Source: Bacteroidales bacterium
GTDB taxonomy: Bacteria; Bacteroidota; Bacteroidia; Bacteroidales; UBA3824
Length of the DNA stretch: 64,000 bases
Assembly (NCBI GenBank): GCA_017535325.1
Contig: JAFXUC010000063.1
Coordinates: 1-64,000 of the forward strand
Direction of reading: 5' to 3'
Shown here: positions 49,971 through 58,950 of the stretch, piece after piece
How the letters are laid out: the number at the start of each line of letters is the position of its first letter
How positions within the stretch are numbered: position 1 is the stretch's first letter
Position numbers and translations under genes: made by a program
Notes under the pieces: generated by a model
What the model was told of the DNA's origin: nothing
Seen by the model: the letters and a program-made list of their open reading frames with translations, nothing else
Databases searched by the model: none

Positions 49971-51377
49971 ATGCGTAAAAAAAGAACAGGTGAAATTTTT
50001 GAAGACGTTCTTGTAACAGACATTGCCGCAGAAGGCAAAGCAATTGCCAAAATCGACAACATAGTCTTTTTCATAAAAGGCGCAGTGCCGGGCGATGTGG
50101 TTGATATTAAGACCGTTAGACGTCAGAAAAACTTCCGCGAGGCTGTCGTGGAAAATTTCAAAAAGTTTTCTGACCAAAGGGAAAAACCGCTGTGCGAACA
50201 TTTCGGAATTTGCGGCGGCTGCGTTTGGCAAATGCTGCCCTATCAGTTGCAGTTGAAATACAAACAGCAGCAGGTTCAAGACGCCTTGACACATATCGCA
50301 AAAGTACAAATTCCTGAACTTCAAACGATTGTTCCGTCAGACAACCAGTATTTCTACCGCAACAAATTGGAATTTACGTTTGCCTCTCAGCGTTGGCTGA
50401 CTGAGGCTGAAATGAACGTTCCCGATTCTGAAAAGCAGTTGGAAGGTCTCGGTTTTCATATTCCGGGACGTTTTGACAAGGTTTTGGACATAAAAAAATG
50501 CTGTCTTCAAGCCGAGCCGTCAAACGCTATCCGTTTGGAAATAAAAAGATTCTGTCTTGAACACGGATTTGAGTTTTTCAATCTGAGGACTCAGGTCGGA
50601 TTTATGCGCAATATGCTTATCAGAAGTTCTGTTAACAAGGAACTTATGGTAATTATTGTTTTTGCGCACGAAGACAAGGAGAAGCGCGAAATGCTGCTCA
50701 ACCACCTTATAAAAACATTCCCCGAAATTACTTCGCTAATGTATTTCATCAACCCGAAACTCAACTGTGATTATTCGGATTTGGAGGCAAAATTTTATTA
50801 CGGCAAAGACCACATCATCGAGGAGATGGGCGGCTTGAAATTCAAGGTTCAGGCTAAAAGTTTTTATCAAACCAACTCGTTGCAGGCTTTTAAACTGTAT
50901 GCTGTCGCAAAAGATTTTGCCGCTTTGACGGGAAAAGAAACCGTTTACGACCTTTACACGGGAACGGGAACGATTGCAAACTTTGTCGCCGACAAAGCCG
51001 CAAAAGTAGTTGGTATTGAATACATTGAAGAGGCTATTGAAGACGCAAAAATCAACAGCGGACTCAACCAAATAGAAAACACAAAGTTTTATGCAGGCGA
51101 CATGAAAGACGTTTTGACGGCGGATTTCATTGAACAAAACGGCAGACCCGACGTCATAATTCTTGACCCGCCGAGAGCCGGAGTTCACCCCGATGTCATA
51201 AAAACGATTTTGAACGCAGCCCCTGAAAGGATTGTTTACGTTAGTTGCAACCCCGCAACGCAGGCGCGGGACGTTCAACTTTTGGACGAAAAATATGCGG
51301 TCAAAAAAATTCAGCCGGTGGACATGTTTCCTCAGACTCACCACGTTGAGAACGTAATTTTGTTGGAGAAAAAATAA
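49971..51377 (+). CDS. 23S rRNA (uracil-5-)-methyltransferase, RlmD/TrmA family
   Basis: The protein has 468 aa. A TRAM-like RNA-binding domain starts it, followed by the iron-sulfur cysteine cluster CEHFGICGGCVWQ (about 76-88). The SAM-binding motif is VYDLYTGTGTIANFVA, the catalytic loop is DPPRAGVHPDVI, and the nucleophile Cys lies in YVSCNPATQARD (about residue 426). The family methylates U1939 or related uracils, and which one applies is not clear by eye. Confidence 0.92.
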   Translation: MRKKRTGEIFEDVLVTDIAAEGKAIAKIDNIVFFIKGAVPGDVVDIKTVRRQKNFREAVVENFKKFSDQREKPLCEHFGICGGCVWQMLPYQLQLKYKQQQVQDALTHIAKVQIPELQTIVPSDNQYFYRNKLEFTFASQRWLTEAEMNVPDSEKQLEGLGFHIPGRFDKVLDIKKCCLQAEPSNAIRLEIKRFCLEHGFEFFNLRTQVGFMRNMLIRSSVNKELMVIIVFAHEDKEKREMLLNHLIKTFPEITSLMYFINPKLNCDYSDLEAKFYYGKDHIIEEMGGLKFKVQAKSFYQTNSLQAFKLYAVAKDFAALTGKETVYDLYTGTGTIANFVADKAAKVVGIEYIEEAIEDAKINSGLNQIENTKFYAGDMKDVLTADFIEQNGRPDVIILDPPRAGVHPDVIKTILNAAPERIVYVSCNPATQARDVQLLDEKYAVKKIQPVDMFPQTHHVENVILLEKK

Positions 51378-51420
51378 AAATTGGTTTGATATTTGAATCA
51401 TTGAAAGTCAAAACAGTACA

Positions 51421-53352
51421 ATGAAAAAGAATTCTGTCAAATCGGGCATAATGAAGGTTGCCATAATCGGTGTTGTGATTATGGTAGGCTTGCTTGTATT
51501 CAACTATATAATGCAAGTAAGACAACAACGCTCAATAGAGCAGTTGGCCCGCACTGACCGTAACATTTTGGTTGACAGAATTCTTACCATCTATTCAAAA
51601 CAATATTCCAACATCGTCCGCGACAATTCGGCATGGGACGAGTTTATAGAAAGTTATCTCGGCAGAGAACAAGACCCCGATCAGGAATGGCTCTTGAACA
51701 ACATCGGTTATATGCTTGAAAATTATGCATCTACCGATGTGTGTGTGTTTGATACTTTGGGCAACAAGGTTTATGAAAGGAAAAAACCGGACGGCGAGGG
51801 CATTGAGTTTTACGACTTCGGAGATTCGCTCATTCAAGACCTTTTTCAAGGCAAACCGTTTACGGACTTTTATCTCAGAAAAAACGGCGAAGTATTTGAG
51901 TATCACGGTGCAAGAGTTGTTCATGCCGACGATATGGTAACAAGAATGCAAGAACCCAAAGGTTATCTTTTTATGATTAAAAGGATTTCTAAAAACGAGA
52001 TTGAAGATTACCGCGAGGCCATCGGCGAAACGGAAATAGGACTTGTGGAATTTCTGCATGAAGTAGATTCAATAAAACATGAAGTCCGTCCGAATCATTT
52101 GGTTGTCAAAGAATTAAAAGACCACAACGGAAAATCAATTTCGTATCTTTATTTTGTCTTCCAAAATTCAATTGTAGGACTTTTTAGAAATTTCGTTCCA
52201 ATTTTTTTGCTTGTAGCAATTATGTGCATTTTGATTGTAATCGCGATTGTAAGATATGCGCACGTTAAGATTACAAAGCCGTTACATAATATTGCAGAGG
52301 CGTTGAAAACAGGAAAAACAGACAATGTTATCCCGTTAAAAAAAGAAGTGAACGAGTTCGGCGTAATTTCCAAAATGATGGAAGAATTTTTTATTCAAAA
52401 AGACGATTTAGCGAAATTGAACGCCGAATTAAGCCAAAGCCGCGAAGAGATTTTGCTTCAAAACGAAACCCTTCAACAGCAGAAAGAAGAAATTTTGGTT
52501 CAGCATGAAAATGTTACTTCCCTCAACGAGGAACTCTCGCTTATAAACGAAGATTTGGCAGAGCAGAAGGAATGTCTCGAAAAGGCAAACGAGCAACTCA
52601 CTTCCGGAATCAGATATGCAAGCCGTTTGCAAAGTGCAATGCTTCAAGCGGTTGAGCCGACGGAAGAATTGTTCAAAAACTTTTTCGTAATGTACTATCC
52701 TAAGGATCTTGTGGGCGGCGACTTTTATTTTACCAAGCGGGACGGCGACACGGTGATTGCTGTACTCGGCGACTGTACGGGACACGGCGTACCGGGCGCA
52801 GTGCTTGCAAGTATGGGCATTTCGTTCTTAACGCAACTTTTTCTTGAAAGTCATGGCACGGAAATTATGCCCGACGAAATTTTGATGCGGCTGAAAGAAA
52901 AAGTTACCTCGGCTCTCGGTCTTGACAAAGACGGCGAACAGCACAGCGACGGCATGGACGTGGCTGTCCTTATTTACAACAGCAAAACCAGAAACGGCTA
53001 TTTCGCGGGGGCTCAGCGCCCGTTGTTACTGATTCGCGAAAATCAAGCATTCTCCATAAAAGGCGACACAATGCCGATAGGACATTTTGCCAAGGAAGGC
53101 AAATTTACAACGGTTAACATAAAACTACAAAAAGGCGACAAAGTTTATTTGTTTTCAGACGGCTGCACCGACCAGATAGGCGGAGAAAAGAAAACAAGGC
53201 TTATGACCCAGCAGTTCAAAAACAAGGTTTTGGAATATTCAAGCCTTGAATTTCCAAAGCAGAAACAAGCAATAGAAGACCTTATTTTCGGCTGGAAAGG
53301 CGACAATTTGCAGACCGACGACATTTCTATGTTAGCCTTTGAAATAGAATAA
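51421..53352 (+). CDS. Membrane sensor with CHASE4-like, HAMP and SpoIIE phosphatase domains
   Basis: The protein has 643 aa. A transmembrane helix at about 11-31 is followed by an extracytoplasmic CHASE4-like domain (RDNSAWDEFIESYL, ASTDVCVFDTLGNKV). A second helix lies at about 258-281, then HAMP (to about 335), a coiled coil (about 335-395) and a SpoIIE/PP2C domain (from about 400). Metal-site motifs are VGGDFYFTKRDGDTVIAVLGDCTGHGVPGA and VYLFSDGCTDQIGG. It likely dephosphorylates an anti-sigma-factor antagonist or similar protein in response to an envelope signal. It starts 44 nt after the methyltransferase gene and 4 nt before the DUF2520 gene. Confidence 0.9.
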   Translation: MKKNSVKSGIMKVAIIGVVIMVGLLVFNYIMQVRQQRSIEQLARTDRNILVDRILTIYSKQYSNIVRDNSAWDEFIESYLGREQDPDQEWLLNNIGYMLENYASTDVCVFDTLGNKVYERKKPDGEGIEFYDFGDSLIQDLFQGKPFTDFYLRKNGEVFEYHGARVVHADDMVTRMQEPKGYLFMIKRISKNEIEDYREAIGETEIGLVEFLHEVDSIKHEVRPNHLVVKELKDHNGKSISYLYFVFQNSIVGLFRNFVPIFLLVAIMCILIVIAIVRYAHVKITKPLHNIAEALKTGKTDNVIPLKKEVNEFGVISKMMEEFFIQKDDLAKLNAELSQSREEILLQNETLQQQKEEILVQHENVTSLNEELSLINEDLAEQKECLEKANEQLTSGIRYASRLQSAMLQAVEPTEELFKNFFVMYYPKDLVGGDFYFTKRDGDTVIAVLGDCTGHGVPGAVLASMGISFLTQLFLESHGTEIMPDEILMRLKEKVTSALGLDKDGEQHSDGMDVAVLIYNSKTRNGYFAGAQRPLLLIRENQAFSIKGDTMPIGHFAKEGKFTTVNIKLQKGDKVYLFSDGCTDQIGGEKKTRLMTQQFKNKVLEYSSLEFPKQKQAIEDLIFGWKGDNLQTDDISMLAFEIE

Positions 53353-53355
53353 GTT

Positions 53356-54102
53356 ATGAATATTTTAGTAATAGGAAAGGGCAACGTTGCTTTCAGTCTT
53401 GTTCCCGCTCTTGAAAATGCGGGACACAAAGTTAAAAACGTGTCTTCCCGGATAGAAATCTCTGCACCCGAAGACACCGACATTACAATTATCTGCACCG
53501 CCGACAGTGGTATCGAACCCGTCGCTTTGAACTTGAAAACCCAAAGCATAGTAGTCCACACTTCGGGCAGTACGGATTTGGAAATCTTGAAAAAACGCTT
53601 TACTAATTGCGGCGTTATTTATCCGATTCAGACGTTTTCAAAAAACAAAACCGTTGATTTTGAGAATGTTCCGCTTTTAATCGAGGCTTCTGACAAAGAA
53701 ACTTTCTTAAAAATCGAAAAACTCGCCGCCTCGCTTTCAAAAGATGTAAGGCAAATGACCTCTGAGCAAAGAAAATTTCTGCACCTTGCAGCCGTTTTTG
53801 CGTGCAATTTCACCAACCATTTTATTGCGGTCTCAAAAGTCTTGACGGAAACTAACGGCGTGGATTTTAACTTGTTAAAACCGCTAATCGCAGAGACTTT
53901 TTCAAAAGCGCAAACCTTTGACCCCGTACTTTCGCAGACAGGTCCGGCGCAGAGAAACGATGAAAGGATATTAAATTTACATTTAAATTTGCTCGAAAAT
54001 GAGCCGATGTTAAAAAAAATTTATAGTTTTGTGAGCGAAAACATTATGGATTTCAAAACAAAATATACAGATGGAATACCGCGAAAAACTGAAAAAAATT
54101 AA
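53356..54102 (+). CDS. Rossmann-like/DUF2520 NADP-binding protein
   Basis: The protein has 248 aa. It opens with a nucleotide-binding fold (MNILVIGKGNVAFSLVPALENAGHKV) and has a C-terminal helical domain of the DUF2520 type (HLAAVFACNFTNHFIAVSKVL, AQTFDPVLSQTGPAQRNDERIL). The arrangement resembles ProC/KARI-like dehydrogenases, with no known substrate. Its last 32 nt overlap the next gene, pointing to coupled translation in the operon 51421-56391. Confidence 0.9.
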   Translation: MNILVIGKGNVAFSLVPALENAGHKVKNVSSRIEISAPEDTDITIICTADSGIEPVALNLKTQSIVVHTSGSTDLEILKKRFTNCGVIYPIQTFSKNKTVDFENVPLLIEASDKETFLKIEKLAASLSKDVRQMTSEQRKFLHLAAVFACNFTNHFIAVSKVLTETNGVDFNLLKPLIAETFSKAQTFDPVLSQTGPAQRNDERILNLHLNLLENEPMLKKIYSFVSENIMDFKTKYTDGIPRKTEKN

Positions 54103-54583
54103 AGCATTCGCTTTTGATGTTGACGGCGTTTATTCGTCGTTTATGATAACCCTGCCGGGCGGGGAAATGTTAAGGACAATGGACTCAAAAGACGGTCTTA
54201 TCACAAGGCTCGCCTTAAACGCCGGTTTCAAAATCGCCATCATCACCCTCGGCGACTCAGAAAGCGTAAAAGCAAGATTCAACCGTTTCGGCATAACTGA
54301 CGACTATTACGACTCGTCGGTTATCACCACAAACTCAAAACTTACGGCTTTGGAAATGTTTGCAAAAAAACACGGTTTGGAGTTTGATGAAATCATGTAC
54401 GGCGGCGACGATTTGCCGGACATCGAATGTCTTAAAAAAGCGGGCTTGGGCGTCTGTCCTGCCGACGCAGTTGAGGAAGTAAGAACGGTTGCCGATTACG
54501 TGTCAACAAGAAAAGGCGGACAAGCATTTGTGCGCGAGGTAATTGAATCGGTTTTGAAAACCCAGAACGTAAAATATTTTTAA
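54071..54583 (+). CDS. HAD-IIIA phosphatase, KdsC-like
   Basis: The protein has 170 aa. HAD motif 1 is AFDVDGV (about 13-19), motif 2 lies in AIITLGDSESVK, and motif 4 is MYGGDDLPDIECL, as in 3-deoxy-D-manno-octulosonate 8-phosphate phosphatase. The canonical TDG/S after the first Asp is VDGVYSS. KdsC is part of lipid A-core sugar synthesis, but kdsA and kdsB are absent here, so the substrate is uncertain. It overlaps the DUF2520 gene by 32 nt and lies 6 nt before the prenyltransferase gene. Confidence 0.85.
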   Translation: MEYREKLKKIKAFAFDVDGVYSSFMITLPGGEMLRTMDSKDGLITRLALNAGFKIAIITLGDSESVKARFNRFGITDDYYDSSVITTNSKLTALEMFAKKHGLEFDEIMYGGDDLPDIECLKKAGLGVCPADAVEEVRTVADYVSTRKGGQAFVREVIESVLKTQNVKYF

Positions 54584-54589
54584 AAAATT

Positions 54590-55549
54590 ATGATGCCGTT
54601 TTTGAGATTAGTGCGCTACAAAAACCTGTTGATGATTGCCTTTGCAATGTTTATGACGGTTTTCTGCATAATTAATCCGATGTTGAAACTCTTCAACCTT
54701 ATTTCGTCAACAACCGCGCTTGACACAGTTTTTATAATTTTGGCGTGCGTACTTATTGCGGCGGGCGGTTATGTTATCAACGATTATTTTGACACCAAAA
54801 TAGACCGTATCAACCGTCCTGAAACACTGATTGTTACAAAATCGGTCGGATATTCCACAGCAACAAAATGGCATATTGTTTTGTCGGTAACGGGGTGTTT
54901 GTTCGGCTTTTTGGTGTCGGCGCGGCTCGGAATTTGGAAAGTCGGTTTTATGTATCCGATAATTGTCGGGCTGTTGTGGTTTTATTCGTCGGCATACAAA
55001 AAAATGTTTCTTGTCGGAAATATTGTAGTGGCGGTTTTGTCAGGACTTGTTATGGTGATTCCCGCGCTTTACGAAATGCCGGGACTTATGAACAATCCCG
55101 ACCCGATAATTCAATACGGCGCGTTAGACCCGTTTCTGATTGTCTACCAGACACTCGGAGTCGGAATTTTTGCATTTTTGACAAGTCTTACACGCGAAAT
55201 CATAAAAGACATGGAAGACGAGGAAGGCGACAAGGAACACGGTGCAAGAACACTTGCGGTGGTTTTCGGAAAACGCAACACCAAAATCGTTGTAACGATA
55301 CTCAATCTTGCAACCGTCGCAATACTCGAATACGTGCTAATGACTTACTTAAACGAAACAATATCAATTATTTACATAAATGCAGCAGTAGTTTTGCCGC
55401 TGATGTTTCTCTCGTACAAAGTCCTTAGGATAAAAGATAAAAAAGACTGCCATTTTTGCAGTATCTTTATGAAAATAACAATGCTTTTAGGAATTTTGTA
55501 TCTGTTTGTGATGAGATACAATTTCTTGAATTTTAAAGACGAGTTTTAA
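54590..55549 (+). CDS. UbiA-family prenyltransferase
   Basis: The protein has 319 aa with about eight transmembrane helices. The two Asp-rich motifs that bind prenyl diphosphate through magnesium are NDYFDTKIDRINRP (about 63-76) and DMEDEEGDKEHGARTLA (about 204-220). In Bacteroidetes this gene is often annotated as geranylgeranylglycerol-phosphate geranylgeranyltransferase, but the acceptor cannot be told from sequence. Its place behind a HAD phosphatase and DUF2520 protein is a familiar cluster whose purpose is not settled. Confidence 0.9.
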   Translation: MMPFLRLVRYKNLLMIAFAMFMTVFCIINPMLKLFNLISSTTALDTVFIILACVLIAAGGYVINDYFDTKIDRINRPETLIVTKSVGYSTATKWHIVLSVTGCLFGFLVSARLGIWKVGFMYPIIVGLLWFYSSAYKKMFLVGNIVVAVLSGLVMVIPALYEMPGLMNNPDPIIQYGALDPFLIVYQTLGVGIFAFLTSLTREIIKDMEDEEGDKEHGARTLAVVFGKRNTKIVVTILNLATVAILEYVLMTYLNETISIIYINAAVVLPLMFLSYKVLRIKDKKDCHFCSIFMKITMLLGILYLFVMRYNFLNFKDEF

Positions 55550-55554
55550 AGAAA

Positions 55555-56391
55555 ATGGCTTACAAAAGAATTTTGACGGTTCAGGACGTTTCGTGTGTCG
55601 GACAATGCTCTCTGACGGTTGCCCTGCCGGTGCTTTCGGCTTCGGGAAACGAAACCTGTATTCTCCCGTCGGCAGTGTTAAGCACTCATACCGGCGGTTT
55701 CAACGGTTGGACATTTAGGGATTTGACAGATGATTTTTTGAAAATAAAGGAACATTGGATAAAAGAAAAAATCGATTTTGACGCATTTTATACGGGCTAT
55801 CTTGGTAGCGTACACCAGATAGATTTGGTATCTTCGATTATCAACAGCCCGCTAAAAAAGCCTGATTCTCTGATAGTTGTAGACCCTGCGATGGGTGATT
55901 ACGGAAAACTTTACGCCGGTTTTGACGCTCAATACGTCGAAAGAATGAAAAAACTTGTGTTTTCGGCAGACATTATCATTCCAAATTTTACGGAAGCATG
56001 TATGCTCACCGCAAACGAATACAAAGAGATTCATAACAAAAATTACGTGTCTGAAATTTCGGCGCAACTTGTTGAAAAAGGTGCCAAAACGGTTGTTATC
56101 ACGGGCGTAAGTTACGAAAAAGGCACGTTAGGCGTTTTTGTCAGCGACGGTAAAAAAGAATTTTACCACCCGCACGAAGAACTCTCGCGCAAATGTTCAG
56201 GAACGGGCGATATTTTTGCCTCGGCGTTTGTTGGGGCGATTTTAAGGGGAAAAGACATTTTCAAAGCCGCCGTCATTGCGGAAGATTTCACATTCAAAGC
56301 CATAAAAAATACGATTGATAACCCCGCTCACTGGTACGGCGTAAAATTTGAGCCGCTCTTAGGGGAATATATCAAAAAATTGGAAGAATAA
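55555..56391 (+). CDS. pdxY: Pyridoxal/pyridoxamine kinase (PdxY/PdxK type)
   Basis: The protein has 278 aa. The ribokinase-fold kinase has the PdxK/PdxY N-terminus ILTVQDVSCVGQCSLTVALPVLSASG and STHTGGFNGW, with an intact catalytic GTGD motif in CSGTGDIFASAFVGAI. It phosphorylates pyridoxal, pyridoxamine or pyridoxine for B6 salvage. It is the last gene of the run from 51421 and is distinct from the degenerate kinase domain near pdxST. Confidence 0.93.
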   Translation: MAYKRILTVQDVSCVGQCSLTVALPVLSASGNETCILPSAVLSTHTGGFNGWTFRDLTDDFLKIKEHWIKEKIDFDAFYTGYLGSVHQIDLVSSIINSPLKKPDSLIVVDPAMGDYGKLYAGFDAQYVERMKKLVFSADIIIPNFTEACMLTANEYKEIHNKNYVSEISAQLVEKGAKTVVITGVSYEKGTLGVFVSDGKKEFYHPHEELSRKCSGTGDIFASAFVGAILRGKDIFKAAVIAEDFTFKAIKNTIDNPAHWYGVKFEPLLGEYIKKLEE

Positions 56392-56426
56392 GGATTGAAA
56401 ATTAGGCGGTTATCAACTTAGGTTAC

Positions 56427-56543
56427 CGTGGGTTTACACCCACGGCTATTATATGTCACCCCTTCGGGGTTTGGCTTGAAGCAGACTATATGAAACTGAG
56501 TCCTGAAAGGACGAAACATAATAGACGTGGGTGTAAACCCACG
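56427..56543. repeat. 117-bp intergenic palindromic repeat element
   Basis: Perfect 18-bp inverted ends (CGTGGGTTTACACCCACG at 56427-56444; its reverse complement at 56526-56543) flank hairpins CCCCTTCGGGG and TCCTGAAAGGA and further inner complementarity (TATTATATGT/ACATAATA). The element is non-coding. From memory, similar elements are scattered in Bacteroidales genomes. It lies between the converging pdxY-type gene and glnN. Confidence 0.75.
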
Positions 56544-56554
56544 ATACAATACAA

Positions 56555-56590
56555 ATAAAAAACCGCCGTCAGAATTTTCTGACAGCGGTT
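56555..56590 (-). terminator. Intrinsic terminator after glnN
   Basis: Arms AACCGCCGTCAGA (56561-56573) and TCTGACAGCGGTT (56578-56590) pair with one mismatch. They are followed on the minus strand by TTTTTTATTTG. Confidence 0.85.
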
Positions 56591-56607
56591 CACTCTTAAA
56601 AATATAA

Positions 56608-58803
56608 CTATCTGATGAACAAAAGTTCCCTGTATTTGGGCAGCGGCCACATTTCGTCGTCGATCAGAAGTTCGAGTTTGTCGGCATGGTAACGGATTGT
56701 GTCGAAGAACGGCAAAACTGTATCGTGATAAGCGATTGCTTTGTCCTTTTCGCTTTCAATCTTATTAGCAACTTTGCGTGCATTAACCATCTCCTCAACC
56801 GAATTGTTCAAGACTGCAATGTGTTCAGAAATCTGCTCTATTGATTGTAAGGTTTTTTCGCTGAGTTTCAAGGCTTTTTCTTTGCCGAAAACAGTTTCCA
56901 TCTTTGTAACGCTATCAAGCAAAAGACCCTGATATTTGGTTGCAACAGGAATTACGGAACTGATAATCATGTCGCCCAAAACGCGCGCTTCAATCTGGAT
57001 TTTCTTGGTGTAAGTATCCCATTTAACCTCGTTTCTTGCGTGAAGTTCTTTTTCTGTGAAAACGCCTGTCTTTGTGAAAAGTTCAACTGACTCTTTTGTC
57101 GTGTAAGCGTCGTAAATCTTCGGAACGGAGGTTTCGCAGTCCAAACCGCGTTTTGCAGCCTCTGCTTTCCACTCGTCAGAATAGCCGTTGCCGTCAAAAC
57201 GGATTGGTTTAGAAAGTTTTATGTATTCTTTGATAACCTCGAAAATTGCTTTTTCCTTGCTCTGGCCTGCGGCGATTTTTTCGTCAACTTTTGCCTTGAA
57301 TTCTTTCAACTGAGCGGCTACCGCCGTGTTGAGGGCAATCATTGCCGAAGCGCAGTTTGCTGACGAGCCTACGGCGCGGAACTCAAACCTGTTGCCGGTG
57401 AATGCAAACGGCGAAGTACGGTTTCTGTCGGTGTTGTCAATGAAAACTTCCGGAATACTGCCGATACCGAGTTGCATTTTTTTCTTGGCGTCGAGAGCGA
57501 TACCGTCCTCAAATTCAGCGTTTTCGATTTTGTCCAAGAGTTGAGACAACTGCGTTCCCAAAAATGCAGAAATAATTGCCGGAGGTGCTTCGTTTGCGCC
57601 CAAACGGTGAGCGTTTTGAGCCGTCATCACAGAAGCCTTCAAAAGTGCATTGTTTTTGTAAACGGCTGTCAAAATGTTAACCATAAAGGTTACGAACTGC
57701 AAATTTTCCTGAGGTGTTTTGCCCGGAGTAAGAAGGCCTACGCCGGTGTCAGTTCCGAGCGACCAGTTGTTGTGTTTACCCGAACCGTTGATGCCTGCAA
57801 ACGGTTTTTCATGTAAAAGAACCCTGAAACCGTGCTTTCTTGCAATACGTTTCATAATTGACATAATCAAAAGGTTCTGGTCGTTAGCGAGATTGGTTTC
57901 ACCAAAAATCGGTGCTAATTCAAACTGGTTCGGTGCAACCTCGTTGTGGCGGGTTTTGCAAGGAATACCGTATTTATACGCTTCAAACTCAACTTCTTTC
58001 ATATAAGCCTGAACACGTTCGGGAATTGCGCCAAAATAGTGGTCTTCCAACTGCTGGTTTTTAGCGGATTCGTGTCCGAGCAAAGAGCGTCCTGTCAAAA
58101 GAAGGTCGGGACGTGCTGCGTAAAGACCTTCGTCAACAAGAAAATATTCCTGTTCCCAGCCGAGATAAGAATATACTTTCTTAACGTTTTCGTCAAAATA
58201 TTTGCAGACATCCACTGCGGCTTTGTCAACCGCGTCAAGGGCTTTCAACAAAGGTGCTTTGTAGTCAAGACTCTCGCCGGTGTAAGAGATGAAAATCGTT
58301 GGAATACAGAGCGTGTCGTCAACGATAAAAGCCGGAGAGGAAGGATCCCAAGCCGAATATCCACGCGCTTCAAAAGTGTTTCTAAGACCACCGCTCGGAA
58401 AACTTGAAGCGTCAGGCTCCTGCTGTGCGAGGAGTTTGCCTGAAAACTCTTCGATAACGCCTTCGCCCGGTGCGCCGGCATATTCGATAAACGAGTCATG
58501 TTTTTCTGCCGTGCCTTCGGTAAGCGGCTGAAACCAGTGCGTATAATGCGTTGCGCCGAGTTCCATTGCCCATTGTTTCATGCCGGCAGCCACCTGGTCT
58601 GCAATACTGCGGTCAAGGGGCTTGCCGCTTTTTGTGATTTCGTTAATCTTCTTAACGGTGTCTTTCGACAAATATTGAGACATCTGCTCTTTGCCGAAAG
58701 TATACTTTCCGAAATACGACGAAGTTGCCTCTTCCGGAGTTTCAACATAGCGTGCTTCTTTTTTGAAAGCCTCGCCGACTACTTGAAATCTTAATCCGCT
58801 CAT
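56608..58803 (-). CDS. glnN: Glutamine synthetase, type III
   Basis: The protein has 731 aa, the long GSIII form found in Bacteroidetes and cyanobacteria, in contrast to about 450 aa for GSI. Signature regions are GLRNTFEARGYSAWDPSSPAFI, EQEYFLVD, VEFEAYKYGIPCKTRHNEVAPNQFELAPIFGETN, GINGSGKHNNWSL, and DRNRTSPFAFTGNRFEFRAVGSSANCA. It assimilates ammonium into glutamine, feeding GltBD and AsnB. A promoter and ACGT-type motifs precede it, and a terminator follows. Confidence 0.97.
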   Translation of the reverse strand: MSGLRFQVVGEAFKKEARYVETPEEATSSYFGKYTFGKEQMSQYLSKDTVKKINEITKSGKPLDRSIADQVAAGMKQWAMELGATHYTHWFQPLTEGTAEKHDSFIEYAGAPGEGVIEEFSGKLLAQQEPDASSFPSGGLRNTFEARGYSAWDPSSPAFIVDDTLCIPTIFISYTGESLDYKAPLLKALDAVDKAAVDVCKYFDENVKKVYSYLGWEQEYFLVDEGLYAARPDLLLTGRSLLGHESAKNQQLEDHYFGAIPERVQAYMKEVEFEAYKYGIPCKTRHNEVAPNQFELAPIFGETNLANDQNLLIMSIMKRIARKHGFRVLLHEKPFAGINGSGKHNNWSLGTDTGVGLLTPGKTPQENLQFVTFMVNILTAVYKNNALLKASVMTAQNAHRLGANEAPPAIISAFLGTQLSQLLDKIENAEFEDGIALDAKKKMQLGIGSIPEVFIDNTDRNRTSPFAFTGNRFEFRAVGSSANCASAMIALNTAVAAQLKEFKAKVDEKIAAGQSKEKAIFEVIKEYIKLSKPIRFDGNGYSDEWKAEAAKRGLDCETSVPKIYDAYTTKESVELFTKTGVFTEKELHARNEVKWDTYTKKIQIEARVLGDMIISSVIPVATKYQGLLLDSVTKMETVFGKEKALKLSEKTLQSIEQISEHIAVLNNSVEEMVNARKVANKIESEKDKAIAYHDTVLPFFDTIRYHADKLELLIDDEMWPLPKYRELLFIR

Positions 58804-58840
58804 AACAATTTTTAAATTTTATGGTTTATTTTTTACGTTG

Positions 58841-58871
58841 CAAAGTAACATAAAATAAGCCGTTTTTGCAA
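58841..58871 (-). promoter_or_regulatory. Promoter (TTG-N20-TTACTTTG) for glnN
   Basis: The minus strand shows TTACTTTG (58848-58841) 38 nt upstream of the ATG, with TTG (58871-58869) about 20 nt further upstream. Confidence 0.6.
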
Positions 58872-58881
58872 TAAAGAAAAA

Positions 58882-58942
58882 ACGTAAACAGCAAAAAAAT
58901 ATCTACGTTGTTTGCGTAAAAAGGTCTAAGAAAAAAACGTAT
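58882..58942. promoter_or_regulatory. ACGT-type motifs upstream of glnN
   Basis: AACGTAAACA (58881-58890), TACGTTGTTTGCGTA (58904-58918, with TACG/CGTA inverted ends) and AAACGTATG (58935-58943) lie 40-98 nt upstream of the -7 element. They share the ACGTAAA core with the sites at gltB and the porin-P-II-amt cluster. Confidence 0.45.
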
Positions 58943-58950
58943 GAAAAAGG

